Assembly (NCBI GenBank): GCA_964464815.1
Contig: CAYXHF010000016.1
Location: 1 to 46,080, forward strand
Direction: 5' to 3'
Length of the DNA stretch: 46,080 nucleotides
Source: UBA11524 sp964464815
GTDB taxonomy: Bacteria; Bacillota; Clostridia; Christensenellales; Aristaeellaceae
The position numbers and the translations under genes were made by a program. Each line of letters begins with the position of its first letter. Position 1 is the stretch's first letter. The notes under the pieces are model-generated. The model did no database searches, was not told the DNA's origin, and saw only the letters and a program-made list of their open reading frames with translations. Shown piece after piece: positions 8,604 to 16,956 of this stretch.

Positions 8604-9761
8604 TTACTTAGCCGGGATGTATTCGCCGTAGATGAATTCGTGCAGCGACTGCACATTCTTGGGGAAGGACTTGCTGCCCATGTTGATGACGCTGGCACCG
8701 TTCACATCCAGGTAGGAGTACGTGCCGTCCATCGGGATGCGGTGCTGTTCCAGCAGCTCATCGCCATTTTCCAGCTTGTCGGTGATGCCGGAGCGCAGGA
8801 CGCACAGGGCAAGATCCAGAATGGTGCTGGCCTTCATGTTCGTCTGCACATAGGGCATGCACGCGGAGAGCAGGTTGGTCAGCTTGCCCATGTCCATGCC
8901 GTCCGACAGCACCTTTTCCAGCAGCAGCTCCATCAGCTTGCGCTGACGTGCCGTGCGGCCAAAGTCGTTATCGACCTTGCGCAGACGGGCGTACATGACC
9001 GCCTGCACACCATCGCAGTGGTGCGTGCCGTCCTTGCCCGGCAGGTTGACGCGGGTGTAATCCTTGTCCTGATTGTCGTACTTCGGCGGATGCTGACGCA
9101 GGTAGGTGTTGATGGCCTTGGCTTCCTGGGCGGTCATCTCAATGTCAATGCCACCGAGGCTGTCGATGATGGAGGCCAGGCCGTAGAAGTTGATGGTGAT
9201 GTAGTTTTCGATATTCAGCTCGAAATTCTTATTGATGGTGCGCATCGCCAGCTGACCGCCGCCACGGGCATAGGCCACGTTGATGCGGTTCTTGTTCTTG
9301 TAGCCGGGAATGGACACATACAGGTCGCGCAGGATGGAGGTCAGCTTAATCGAGCCATCATCCTTGTTGATGGAGACGACAATCTGCACATCACCGTTCT
9401 GCAAGCCATTATCCAGCGTGGAATCGCGCGTGTCGATGCCAACCAGCAGGATGTTGACGACGTTGGAGGGCAGATTTTCGTTCAAATCCAGCTTGTCAGG
9501 GTCGATGCTCTCATCAATTTCCATATCCAGAATTTCGATGGTTGCCGCGTCCTCGTCACCAATCTGGTATTCGTCGTCTTCCGGCTCATCCAGCATGATG
9601 TCGCCATCATCGTCGATGATGTAGTCTTCGCCTTCCACAACCGGGTCGGTGATTGTTCCCACATCCTCCTCCAGGCTGTCCATCAAATCTTCTGCCAGTA
9701 CAGTGGGCAGCATCAGGCACAGCGCGGAGAGCAGGGCAAGCATGCGCTTCCAGAGCTTCAT
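8604..9761 (-). CDS. LytR-CpsA-Psr (LCP) family protein
   Basis: LCP enzymes transfer undecaprenyl-linked polymers such as teichoic acids or capsule onto peptidoglycan outside the cell. The 385 residues start with a hydrophobic segment (7-23) ending VLA-ED that looks like a cleavable signal peptide. A very acidic linker (24-97) follows, then the LCP domain from about residue 101 (NILLVGIDTRD). The conserved arginine motifs are present: LTSILRDLYVSIPG, and YARLRKVDNDFGRTARQR later. An AAAGGAGG site precedes the ATG by 11 bases. It has its own promoter and terminator, so it appears monocistronic. Most family members keep an uncleaved membrane anchor, so a cleaved, secreted form would be unusual. 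Confidence 0.9.
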   Translation of the reverse strand: MKLWKRMLALLSALCLMLPTVLAEDLMDSLEEDVGTITDPVVEGEDYIIDDDGDIMLDEPEDDEYQIGDEDAATIEILDMEIDESIDPDKLDLNENLPSNVVNILLVGIDTRDSTLDNGLQNGDVQIVVSINKDDGSIKLTSILRDLYVSIPGYKNKNRINVAYARGGGQLAMRTINKNFELNIENYITINFYGLASIIDSLGGIDIEMTAQEAKAINTYLRQHPPKYDNQDKDYTRVNLPGKDGTHHCDGVQAVMYARLRKVDNDFGRTARQRKLMELLLEKVLSDGMDMGKLTNLLSACMPYVQTNMKASTILDLALCVLRSGITDKLENGDELLEQHRIPMDGTYSYLDVNGASVINMGSKSFPKNVQSLHEFIYGEYIPAK

Positions 9762-9798
9762 AGGCTAATCAGCCTCCTTTAATGCAATGTTCAACAGT

Positions 9799-9827
9799 AT
9801 TATAACGGCTTTTGCTGAAAAAAGCAA
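9799..9827 (-). promoter_or_regulatory. Promoter of the LCP gene
   Basis: On the minus strand TATAAT (9799-9804) is preceded, after 17 bases, by TTGCTT (9822-9827). The predicted start is about 45 bases upstream of the ATG. Confidence 0.65.
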
Positions 9828-9855
9828 TTCCTTCACGCAGGGAATGCGGAAATTG

Positions 9856-10671
9856 TTACAAAATCGCAGAAGGTGTATAGGAACACGGGCAAGAGAACAC
9901 ATCGCGCAGGAAGGCAATGCTCTCCTTCAATGCGTCCTCGTTTTCCACCAGCGCGGCGTATGGCTCGATGATGATGGCGCCGTCAAAGCCTTCGTCCTGC
10001 AAAACGCGATGCAGGCGCTTCCAGTCAAAGCAGCCTCGGCCGGGCAGGGTCAAATGGCCGTCAGCTGTCCAGTCCAGCACGTGCAGATGACGCACGCGAC
10101 CGGACATGGCCGAAAGCATCTGGAAGGGATCGACATTGGCCCGGAGGGCTTGTTTTACGTCCAGCACGAAGGACAAATCCGGCACACGGGCAAGAAGCGT
10201 CCTGACCTCCTCCGGACGTGCCAGCGCACACCAGAACACGTTCTCCCACAGGATGGTCAGGCCGTTTTTTGCCGCAATGGCTTGCATGGCCGGAAAACGT
10301 TCCTCCAGAAAGCGGATTTTCTCCGGTGGCATGTGGCCGTAGACAGAATATGGCCCGTGAAAGATGTAGTATTCTGCTTTCAGGCGCGGTGCAACGGCGC
10401 AAACCTGCTCAAAGACGGCAAAGGCATCCTGCGTCTGCCGCTGAGAAGGCGAAAAGAGCTGCGCCTCGAACTGTGTGCCCAGCGGATGAATGGACGTGAC
10501 AGGCAGTGTGTCCAGCTGATACAAGGCACGCGTGGCGAAGCGCTGGGTATACTCGCTCGGAGAGGAGAGGAAGACCTCGCACGTGTCCAGCGGCAGATGC
10601 GACATGCGCATGAGCGCCTCTTCTGTTTCGCACATGCCGAAATAAGCGCCCGTACTCAGGCCAATCTTCAC
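9856..10671 (-). CDS. Sugar phosphate isomerase/epimerase-like TIM-barrel protein
   Basis: The 271 residues fit the xylose isomerase-like (AP endonuclease 2) TIM-barrel fold, whose members act on sugars or DNA with two or three metal ions. Supporting segments are the N-terminal KIGLSTGAYFG strand, EYYIFHGP, the metal-binding Glu in LTILWENVFW, the Asp in LSFVLDVKQA, the His in RHLHVLDW and the Glu in GAIIIEPY near the C-terminus. The metal ligand pattern E, D, H, E is therefore complete. The substrate is unknown. Its start overlaps the end of the yfbR-like gene by four bases, so the two are probably co-translated. No terminator is evident before the LCP promoter. Confidence 0.82.
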   Translation of the reverse strand: MKIGLSTGAYFGMCETEEALMRMSHLPLDTCEVFLSSPSEYTQRFATRALYQLDTLPVTSIHPLGTQFEAQLFSPSQRQTQDAFAVFEQVCAVAPRLKAEYYIFHGPYSVYGHMPPEKIRFLEERFPAMQAIAAKNGLTILWENVFWCALARPEEVRTLLARVPDLSFVLDVKQALRANVDPFQMLSAMSGRVRHLHVLDWTADGHLTLPGRGCFDWKRLHRVLQDEGFDGAIIIEPYAALVENEDALKESIAFLRDVFSCPCSYTPSAIL

Positions 10672-11264
10672 TTGCCGTCGCCTCCCGGTTGATTCAGTTC
10701 ATCCAGCGTCAGGGAGAAGGAAGGCGCGAACTGCTCGATGAAGTCCTGCACCTCCGGCAGCGGAATCGCGTCCAGCTGGGCGCGGATGGCTTCTCCGGCG
10801 GCGTCGAATTCGTGATTGCCCGCGTGGCGCTCCTCCATGCATTTCAGATACGCGCTCAGGGAGTCGGCAGCCTTTACGATTTGATGGTCGTAGTCCTTGC
10901 TTTCCTCCAGATACGGCGCGAAATCGTCACGCATGTCCTCTGGCAGCATGGCCAGCAGACGCTGATTCGCCATGTGTTCCACATCCTTGTATGCGCCGCG
11001 CAATTCCAGCGAGTGATACTTGACCGGCGTGGGCATATCGCCTGTGATGACTTCGCTTGCGTCGTGATAGACGGCAAGGGTCACAATATGCTCCGGATTG
11101 CAGACGCGGCCGTAGCGCTTCTGGCCCAGCAGCGCCATGCCGTGCGCCAGCATGGCCACCTGCAGGGAATGCTCCGCGTCATTTTCCGGCATGGACGAGC
11201 GCATCAGGCCCCAACGGCGAATATAGCGCAAACGCGCCAAATAAGCGAAAAAATGGTGAATCAT
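10668..11264 (-). CDS. yfbR: HD-domain 5'-deoxynucleotidase, YfbR-like
   Basis: YfbR-type enzymes remove the phosphate from deoxyribonucleoside 5'-monophosphates and help keep dNTP pools balanced. The 198-residue product has the metal and catalytic pattern of the E. coli enzyme: H32 in AEHSLQVAMLAHG, H67-D68 in VYHDASEVITGD, E71, D76, and D135 in IVKAADSLSAYLKC. The chosen ATG at 11264 has GGAGGAAA 8-12 bases upstream. An in-frame ATG 17 codons earlier would contain that site inside the coding region and is less likely. It is the first gene of a two-gene unit with the sugar isomerase-like gene. Confidence 0.85.
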   Translation of the reverse strand: MIHHFFAYLARLRYIRRWGLMRSSMPENDAEHSLQVAMLAHGMALLGQKRYGRVCNPEHIVTLAVYHDASEVITGDMPTPVKYHSLELRGAYKDVEHMANQRLLAMLPEDMRDDFAPYLEESKDYDHQIVKAADSLSAYLKCMEERHAGNHEFDAAGEAIRAQLDAIPLPEVQDFIEQFAPSFSLTLDELNQPGGDGK

Positions 11265-11303
11265 CAGAGTTTCCTCCTCGAAAAAACAGTTTTCCTGTCT
11301 TCT

Positions 11304-11331
11304 ATTGTATCGCATTTTGCAGGGGAATCAA
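11304..11331 (-). promoter_or_regulatory. Possible promoter of the yfbR-like gene
   Basis: On the minus strand TTGATT (11326-11331), a 16-base spacer and TACAAT (11304-11309) are moderately close to consensus. Confidence 0.5.
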
Positions 11332-11351
11332 GGGGAACGGCAAAAAAAGCA

Positions 11352-11380
11352 TTGACAAATTTCTGATAAAGCGATATGAT
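11352..11380 (+). promoter_or_regulatory. Promoter of the TPP riboswitch-thiT transcript
   Basis: TTGACA (11352-11357), exactly 17 bases, and TATGAT (11375-11380). Transcription should start about 14 bases before the aptamer. Confidence 0.85.
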
Positions 11381-11400
11381 ATGCATGACAATCATATCAA

Positions 11401-11499
11401 CCGCGATGGGAGTCACGGACGGAAACGTAGCGTGGCTGAGAGGGCGTAGACCGACCATTTGAACCTGTTTGTAGGTCATCCTACCGTAGGGACTGCGGG
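11401..11499 (+). ncRNA. TPP (thi-box) riboswitch aptamer
   Basis: The conserved blocks are present in order: GGCTGAGA at 11434-11441, GACCGACC, GAACCTG at 11461-11467, and CCGTAGGGA near 11484-11492. The ends CCGC and GCGG can close the P1 stem, and an ACG/CGT-containing extra arm (P3a-like) is inserted before the CTGAGA block. Thiamine pyrophosphate binding should favour termination at the hairpin at 11655. The downstream gene is the thiamine transporter thiT, which fits. Confidence 0.9.
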
Positions 11500-11654
11500 A
11501 GCTTCTTTTCATCCGCTAAAGAGGAAAGGGCGCTGTGGTATGTGCTTTGTGGACGCATGAAGCATCGCATATCAGGGCGTGTGACCTCTGGCGCAGCTTG
11601 GCCAGCTGAGACAGATGGAAAGAACGAGAAAGGGGCAACTCTTTCACACTCCTG

Positions 11655-11682
11655 CATCCTGCGTGAAAACGCAGGATTTTTT
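11655..11682 (+). terminator. Riboswitch-controlled terminator before thiT
   Basis: Perfect arms ATCCTGCG/CGCAGGAT around TGAAAA, followed by six T. It lies about 155 bases after the aptamer and 59 bases before thiT, so it probably is the expression platform. Confidence 0.85.
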
Positions 11683-11740
11683 CGTGTGATGGATTGTCAG
11701 AAAAATCGTCCGCACAGACGGACAGCAGGAGGAAAAACAA

Positions 11741-12436
11741 ATGAATCTCTTCTTTTTGCCGCATGCATTGGCCGAGGAGGCTGCGGAGGAAAGCGCATGG
11801 GCGCTCCTTGGCGAAGGTGCTACCTTCTGGGAAGCGATTGCGCTGCTGGCGGTGCTGGGTGTCGCCGGGTATCTGCTGACACGGCGCAAGACAAGCAGCA
11901 AGCCCTTCTGGACGGCCAAGACGATGGCGGTTGGCGCGATGTGCATGGCGCTTTCGTCGGTGCTGAGCCTCATCAAGCTGATGCCGATGCCCATGGGTGG
12001 CACGATTACACCGGCCAGCATGCTGCCGCTGCTTGTGTTTGCCTATTGCTATGGCGCAGGGCCGGGCATTGTGCTGGGTCTGCTCTATGGCGTGATGCAA
12101 TTCTTGCTGGATGGCATGGCGTGGCTGGCGCTGGGCGCACTGCCGAATCTGCTGGATTATCCGCTGGCGTTTGGTGCGCTGGGCCTGGCGGGCTTTTTCC
12201 GTAAGGATCAAAAGCAAATGTGTGTGGGCTTCACGCTGGGTTGCTTCGGGCGCTTTTGCTGCTCGTTCCTCTCCGGCTTTGTGTTCTACGGTCAGTATGC
12301 ACCGGACGGCATGAATCCGGCTTGGTATTCCTTCCTCTATAATGGTGCGTATATGCTGCCGGAATGCATCATCTGCGTGCTGCTGGGCCTGCTCATTGCG
12401 CCGCGACTGGTGCGGGAGCTGCGCCGAGGCGTATAA
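11741..12436 (+). CDS. thiT: ECF thiamine transporter S component ThiT
   Basis: ThiT is the membrane substrate-binding subunit of an energy-coupling factor transporter for thiamine; the shared ECF module is not in this window. The 231 residues contain about six hydrophobic segments after a roughly 60-residue N-terminal extension with one hydrophobic stretch (30-46). Family signatures include MPMGGTITPASMLPLL (about 87-102), PNLLDYPLAFGALGLAG and FYGQYAPDGMNPAWYS. A GGAGGAAAAACAA site sets the ATG. Control by the upstream TPP riboswitch supports the substrate. The N-terminal extension is longer than in the Lactococcus protein. Confidence 0.93.
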   Translation: MNLFFLPHALAEEAAEESAWALLGEGATFWEAIALLAVLGVAGYLLTRRKTSSKPFWTAKTMAVGAMCMALSSVLSLIKLMPMPMGGTITPASMLPLLVFAYCYGAGPGIVLGLLYGVMQFLLDGMAWLALGALPNLLDYPLAFGALGLAGFFRKDQKQMCVGFTLGCFGRFCCSFLSGFVFYGQYAPDGMNPAWYSFLYNGAYMLPECIICVLLGLLIAPRLVRELRRGV

Positions 12437-12450
12437 CGGTATGACCAATG

Positions 12451-12496
12451 TCCTGCTTCACGGGAAAGGGGTGCCCTGTGAAGCAGGATTTTTTTT
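12451..12496 (+). terminator. Terminator of thiT
   Basis: The arms TCCTGCTTCAC/GTGAAGCAGGA pair perfectly over 11 bases and a T8 run follows. Confidence 0.9.
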
Positions 12497-12537
12497 GTTC
12501 CATCGGCAAACAAACCGTGAATTTTTACAATTCCTTA

Positions 12538-12565
12538 TTTACAAGCCTTTTTTTTGTGATATACT
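12538..12565 (+). promoter_or_regulatory. Promoter upstream of the Gln/Tyr-rich membrane protein
   Basis: TTTACA (12538-12543), a 16-base spacer and TATACT (12560-12565). It would give a 5' leader of about 130 bases containing a CCGCCGG/GCGGCGG-type hairpin. Confidence 0.6.
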
Positions 12566-12701
12566 GTAATATGCGTTAAAATGCGCCGAAGTGTATCTAT
12601 ACCAGATACTGGGCGCAGGCCGCAGTCATTTTTCCGGAAGCCGCCGGAAAAAAAGCGGCGGGCAGATTCGCTTTTACGGCGAGGAAAGGACAGGAAATCG
12701 G

Positions 12702-14198
12702 ATGAGCAACAACCGTCCTCCGCACGACGGACAAGAGAATCCGTATCAGGGCAACCCTGTTCAGGGCAATCCCTATCAAGGAAATTCGTATCAGCCGGGC
12801 GCATATCAGCAGGGCTATGGATACCAGGATATGAATGCCGGCTATCAGAATCAGGGGCAGGCGTATCAGGGACAAGGCTACGCCAATCAAGGCATGGGCT
12901 ACCAGCCGCCGGTACAGGGCTATGGCTATCAGGCACAAAATGCGCCCTATCAGGGACAGGGGAATCCATATCCCGATTATGCGCAAATGCAAAATGGCTA
13001 TGGCCAGCAGTCGTATGACCAGCAGGGCTTTGTGCAGCCCGCTTGGAATGGCACGCAGCAGCAAAGCCAAATGTATGGCGGCGCGCAGGAAATGCCGCCG
13101 GAATACCCGCAGTACACGCAGGAAGGCCAGCGCTATTACCCTGTGTCAGGGCGCAGTGGCTTCCATGTCCAGAAGGTCGAAAAGAAGGAAATCCCGTGGG
13201 ACACCATTGCGCGAATTGCCATGCTGGGCGTTCTGCCGGTGCTGTTCGTGCTGAGCATGATTTTCTCCTTCACTGTGGGCAAGTGGCTGGTGCTTATTGG
13301 CGCCATCGTGAGCGTTACGGCGATGTGGCTGCGGGAAATGTACACGCCCAATGCGCGACTGATTTTGTCGCTTTTGTTGGTGTGTGCGGCCATTATCTGT
13401 CTGGTCAGCACCGCATCGCCTGATGTGAGTGAACAGCAGACGGCGCAAATGAATCAGGGCAACATGCATGTGCTTGCCCAAAACGGCACGGTGCAAAATG
13501 GCAACACGACCAACAACGGCAATTCCCTGGGCGTCAACCTGACGATGACAGAAGTGCCGGCCGAGGCACCTACGCCCACGCCTGAACCGGAGGATGACTC
13601 CAACGAGTGCTATGCGCAGCTGCATTCCTTCTTTACCCTGTGGAAGAACAATGCGGTGGGTCAGATGGTGAACCTGACCGCGCCCTCCTGGCGTAAGACC
13701 ATCAAGGGCGGCACGACCGAAGCGGTGGAGACGGCGCTGTTCTCCCAGATTCTGAACAACCGCACGCCGGTGGAATGGACGTTTGAAAGCATCACCGGTA
13801 CGTCCAGCGACAGCTCCCGCAAGGTGACGGTTCGCGCGGTCATTAACAAGAACAACACCCTGGCGAATTCTGTGTACATGTGGAAGGTGCTGATGGTCAA
13901 GGAGGACGGCGTGTGGTATGTCGATCCTCTGTCCCTGCAAAGCAACGAGCAGGAGAGTACCGCCACGCCCACCAACGCCAAGGCGACCCAGCCGGTACTC
14001 AACACCAGCCATCCGGATTTGATGCTCTATTACAATCCCGAGGGTGGCACGAAGTATCACATCGACCCCAATTGTACATCGACCAACAAGAAGTATCTGC
14101 CGTTCTCCGGCAGCTTCAAGTATTCCCAAATCAACAATTCTCCCTACAGCGAGCTGAAGCAGTGCAGCGAATGTGGCGCACCGCTTCGGGAACAATGA
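12702..14198 (+). CDS. Membrane protein with Gln/Tyr/Gly-rich N-terminus and C-terminal Cys motif
   Basis: I do not recognise the family. The 498 residues fall into three parts. Residues 1-160 are low complexity, built of PYQG-, YQ- and GNP-type repeats, and are probably disordered. Residues about 165-240 hold three hydrophobic segments (e.g. IAMLGVLPVLFVLSMIF). The rest is a globular region with a Pro/Thr-rich stretch (PAEAPTPTPEPEDD). The C-terminus has a spaced cysteine pattern, YHIDPNC near 453 and CSECG near 488, resembling small Cys motifs at the ends of other clostridial surface proteins. The ATG at 12702 follows AGGAAA; an upstream in-frame ATG at 12591 would add a basic 37-residue tail and lacks a good site. 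It precedes hpt by 30 bases. Confidence 0.75.
   Translation: MSNNRPPHDGQENPYQGNPVQGNPYQGNSYQPGAYQQGYGYQDMNAGYQNQGQAYQGQGYANQGMGYQPPVQGYGYQAQNAPYQGQGNPYPDYAQMQNGYGQQSYDQQGFVQPAWNGTQQQSQMYGGAQEMPPEYPQYTQEGQRYYPVSGRSGFHVQKVEKKEIPWDTIARIAMLGVLPVLFVLSMIFSFTVGKWLVLIGAIVSVTAMWLREMYTPNARLILSLLLVCAAIICLVSTASPDVSEQQTAQMNQGNMHVLAQNGTVQNGNTTNNGNSLGVNLTMTEVPAEAPTPTPEPEDDSNECYAQLHSFFTLWKNNAVGQMVNLTAPSWRKTIKGGTTEAVETALFSQILNNRTPVEWTFESITGTSSDSSRKVTVRAVINKNNTLANSVYMWKVLMVKEDGVWYVDPLSLQSNEQESTATPTNAKATQPVLNTSHPDLMLYYNPEGGTKYHIDPNCTSTNKKYLPFSGSFKYSQINNSPYSELKQCSECGAPLREQ
12732..13010 (+). repeat. Tandem YQG/GNP-type codon repeats
   Basis: This coding stretch repeats short units such as TATCAGGG and CAGGGCAA with irregular spacing, producing the Gln/Tyr/Gly/Asn-rich N-terminus of the membrane protein. 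Such tracts can change length by recombination or slippage. Confidence 0.65.
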
Positions 14199-14228
14199 TA
14201 CGTAAACGACAAGCAGGAGGATAACACA

Positions 14229-14801
14229 ATGGAAACGACCGCTAAGCTGTATAATGATGTAACGAAGGTTCTGGTGCGTCGCGAGGAAATTCAGGAGGCC
14301 GTGAAGAAGCTGGGTGAGCAGATTACCCACGACTATCAGGGCAAGGATCTGGTGATGGTCTGCATTCTGAAGGGCGCGAGCGTCTTCTTCTCCGACCTCA
14401 TTCGTGAGGTGGATTTGCCGGTCACGCTGGACTTTATGGCACTGTCGAGCTATCGCAATGCCACCAAGTCCTCGGGCGTGGTGAATCTGGAAAAGGATCT
14501 GTCCGTTTCCATCAAGGGCCGCGATGTGCTGATTGTGGAGGATATCGTGGACAGCGGCAACACCCTGTTCTATCTGAGCAAGTATTTGAAGGGCCGTGGT
14601 GCGACCTCGATTCGCATCGCCACCTTGCTGGATAAGCCCGAGCGCCGCAATCCGGAAATCAATCTGTCTGTGGATTACCACTGCTTCAAGATTCCGGACG
14701 AATTCGTTGTGGGCTATGGCCTGGACTTTGCGGAAAAGTACCGCAACCTGCCGGACATCGGCGTGCTGGACAGCCGCGTGTACGGCGCCGCTCATGAGTA
14801 A
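14229..14801 (+). CDS. hpt: Hypoxanthine phosphoribosyltransferase
   Basis: Hpt makes IMP or GMP from hypoxanthine or guanine and PRPP in the cytoplasm (purine salvage). The 190 residues contain the PRPP-binding loop VLIVEDIVDSGNT (about residues 99-111), the N-terminal LKGASVFFSDL block and the C-terminal purine-pocket region ending VGYGLDFAEKYRNLP. CAGGAGGATAACACA provides a strong start. The order hpt-ftsH is widely conserved in Firmicutes, often next to tilS, which is absent here. It may be transcribed with the preceding membrane protein gene, 30 bases upstream. Confidence 0.96.
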   Translation: METTAKLYNDVTKVLVRREEIQEAVKKLGEQITHDYQGKDLVMVCILKGASVFFSDLIREVDLPVTLDFMALSSYRNATKSSGVVNLEKDLSVSIKGRDVLIVEDIVDSGNTLFYLSKYLKGRGATSIRIATLLDKPERRNPEINLSVDYHCFKIPDEFVVGYGLDFAEKYRNLPDIGVLDSRVYGAAHE

Positions 14802-14855
14802 TCAAATGAAAAGCAGCGTGGCCGTGCGTGCATAAAACGTAGGCACGCGCTGGCG

Positions 14856-14882
14856 GACGCGCAGAGAAGCTCTCTGCGCGTC
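14856..14882 (+). other. 12-bp perfect hairpin before ftsH
   Basis: GACGCGCAGAGA pairs perfectly with TCTCTGCGCGTC around a three-base loop AGC, ending nine bases before the ftsH ribosome binding site. No T-run directly follows, so it is not a standard terminator. It could stabilise the ftsH mRNA or affect initiation. Confidence 0.7.
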
Positions 14883-14907
14883 AGGCATGGAAGGAGGATT
14901 TTTTCCA

Positions 14908-16956
14908 TTGAAGAAGAATCACGGCATGATGGGCTATATCATTGCACTGGTTGCGCTGGTGCTGCTGCTGTCCCTCATGCTCTCAGGCTTCAGCACGGGA
15001 GCAAATGATAAGCGGATTACGTATCCGCAGCTCCTGACGATGATGAAGGAAGACAAAATTTCCGCCGTGGCCATCCGTGGCACGTCGCTGGTCGGTCTGT
15101 ACAAGGACACGAAGGTGACGGAAAAGGAATTCCCGGACAAGAAGTATGACTTTGAAACGGTCATCGGTGCGGACTTCCTGGAAACGGCGCGTCAGATTCA
15201 GGCCAATAAGCTGGATGTGGATTTGGACGAGGTTTCCGTGGGCGATTTGTCCTTTACCGTCCAGTATCGTGCGCCGCTGACCACGCCGTGGTGGTATGAG
15301 CTGATTCCGCTGGGACTGACGCTGCTGCTGTGCGGCGGCATGTTCTACCTGATGATGCGCGCACAGGGTGGCGGCAATGGCGGCGTGATGAACTTTGGCC
15401 GCAGCAAGGCCCGCATGAACGAGCCGTCGAAGAATCCGGTCAAGTTCACCGATGTCGCCGGTGCGGAGGAGGAGAAGGAAGAACTCAAGGAAATGGTGGA
15501 CTTCCTGCGCAATCCCAAGACCTACATCGACATGGGTGCGCGCATTCCCAAGGGCGTGCTGCTGGTTGGCCCGCCTGGTACGGGCAAGACGCTGCTGGCC
15601 AAGGCCGTGGCCGGTGAAGCCGGTGTGCCGTTCTTCTCCATTTCCGGCTCTGACTTTGTGGAAATGTTCGTTGGCGTGGGTGCAAGCCGCGTCCGCGACC
15701 TGTTCGATCAGGCCAAGCGTTCGGCGCCCTCCATTATCTTCATTGACGAAATTGATGCCGTGGGTCGTCACCGTGGTGCGGGCCTTGGCGGTGGACATGA
15801 TGAGCGTGAACAGACGCTCAACCAGCTGCTGGTGGAAATGGACGGTTTCGCCATCAATGAGGGCGTGATTGTCATGGCCGCGACCAACCGCCGCGACATT
15901 CTGGATCCTGCGCTGCTGCGTCCGGGACGCTTTGACCGCACGATTACGGTCAACTATCCGGATATGGATGGCCGCGTGGAAATCCTGAAGGTGCATGCCA
16001 AGGGCAAGCCGCTGGCCGATGATGTGGATTTGGACAACATCGCCAAGCGAGTGCCCTTCTCCACCGGTGCGGAGCTGGCCAACATCATGAACGAGGCGGC
16101 GATTCTGGCCGCGCGTGGCCGCATGAAGGCCATCAATCAGCAGACGCTGGTGGAGGCCATTGCACGCGTGCAGATGGGTCCGGAAAAGCGCAGCCACAAG
16201 GTGAACGAGCGCGATCGCCGCAACACGGCCATTCACGAGATTGGCCATGCGATGGTGTCGCACCTGCTGCCGGAGTGCGAAGAGGTGCATCTGGTGACCA
16301 TCGTGCCGCGTGGTCAGGCGGCAGGTCATACGCTGACCCTGCCCGCGGAGGAGTATGACAACCTGACGCAGTCCCAGCTGATGGCGCGTATCGCGATGAT
16401 TCTGGGCGGTCGCGCGGCAGAAGAGGTTGGCATTGGTCAGTTCGAGACGGGCGCCGTCAGCGATTTGCAGCGTGCGACGGATTTGTGCCGCCGCATGGTG
16501 ACGCAGTTCGGTATGAGCGAGAAGATTGGCCCGGTCTGCCTGGACGACAATCAGGAAGTGTTTGTCGGCAACAGCTATGGCCGCAGCAGCAGCTACTCCG
16601 GCAAGACGGCTGCCATCATTGACGAGGAAGTCAAGCGCATTGCCGAGGAATGCTACCAGACGGCGGTGCGTGTGCTGCAGGAGAACCGCGACAAGCTGGA
16701 TCTGCTGACCGAGGCACTGCTCAAGTATGAGACGCTCAGCCGCCGCGAATTCGTTACGATGATGGAAACGGGCGAAATGGTGGAAATCAAGAATGCGGAC
16801 ACCCGCACCGCTGGCGACGTGATGATGGAAGAAATGAATGCGGAAAAGGCAGCAAAGGCCGCTGACACCGTAGAAGAAATCGCACCCAACGCCGACGAAA
16901 CGGCAAAGGCAGACGACGTGACTGAGCAGCCCGACGAGGACAGTCATGAAGCCTGA
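14908..16956 (+). CDS. ftsH: ATP-dependent zinc metalloprotease FtsH
   Basis: FtsH is a hexameric membrane AAA+ protease that degrades misfolded membrane proteins and short-lived regulators. From a TTG start at 14908 it has 682 residues: a first membrane helix (about 9-27), an extracytoplasmic domain, and a second helix near 132-150 (LIPLGLTLLLCGGMFYLMM). The AAA+ module has Walker A GPPGTGKT at 221-228, Walker B IIFIDEID and the RPGRFDR second region of homology. The protease zinc site is H443-E-I-G-H447, with the third ligand D519. The TTG is preferred because AAGGAGG (14891-14897) lies ten bases upstream; the in-frame ATG at 14887 would precede that site. HEIGH replaces the commoner HEAGH. 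The tail is strongly acidic. The last 11 bases overlap the PHP gene. Confidence 0.95.
   Translation: MKKNHGMMGYIIALVALVLLLSLMLSGFSTGANDKRITYPQLLTMMKEDKISAVAIRGTSLVGLYKDTKVTEKEFPDKKYDFETVIGADFLETARQIQANKLDVDLDEVSVGDLSFTVQYRAPLTTPWWYELIPLGLTLLLCGGMFYLMMRAQGGGNGGVMNFGRSKARMNEPSKNPVKFTDVAGAEEEKEELKEMVDFLRNPKTYIDMGARIPKGVLLVGPPGTGKTLLAKAVAGEAGVPFFSISGSDFVEMFVGVGASRVRDLFDQAKRSAPSIIFIDEIDAVGRHRGAGLGGGHDEREQTLNQLLVEMDGFAINEGVIVMAATNRRDILDPALLRPGRFDRTITVNYPDMDGRVEILKVHAKGKPLADDVDLDNIAKRVPFSTGAELANIMNEAAILAARGRMKAINQQTLVEAIARVQMGPEKRSHKVNERDRRNTAIHEIGHAMVSHLLPECEEVHLVTIVPRGQAAGHTLTLPAEEYDNLTQSQLMARIAMILGGRAAEEVGIGQFETGAVSDLQRATDLCRRMVTQFGMSEKIGPVCLDDNQEVFVGNSYGRSSSYSGKTAAIIDEEVKRIAEECYQTAVRVLQENRDKLDLLTEALLKYETLSRREFVTMMETGEMVEIKNADTRTAGDVMMEEMNAEKAAKAADTVEEIAPNADETAKADDVTEQPDEDSHEA

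Noticed and set aside
9814..9827. 14-base match (GCTGAAAAAAGCAA) between CRISPR spacer 4 and the LCP promoter region
   Set aside because: A-rich, self-complementary string; the first spacer base mismatches and the match is far shorter than a spacer, so chance is likely.
11542..12204. Plus-strand open frame covering the riboswitch platform and half of thiT
   Set aside because: It overlaps thiT in another frame and crosses the terminator; it is Gly/Arg/Ala-rich without a domain.
14808..14835. Nine-codon frame (MKSSVAVRA) between hpt and ftsH as a leader peptide
   Set aside because: No ribosome binding site of its own and no repeated regulatory codons.
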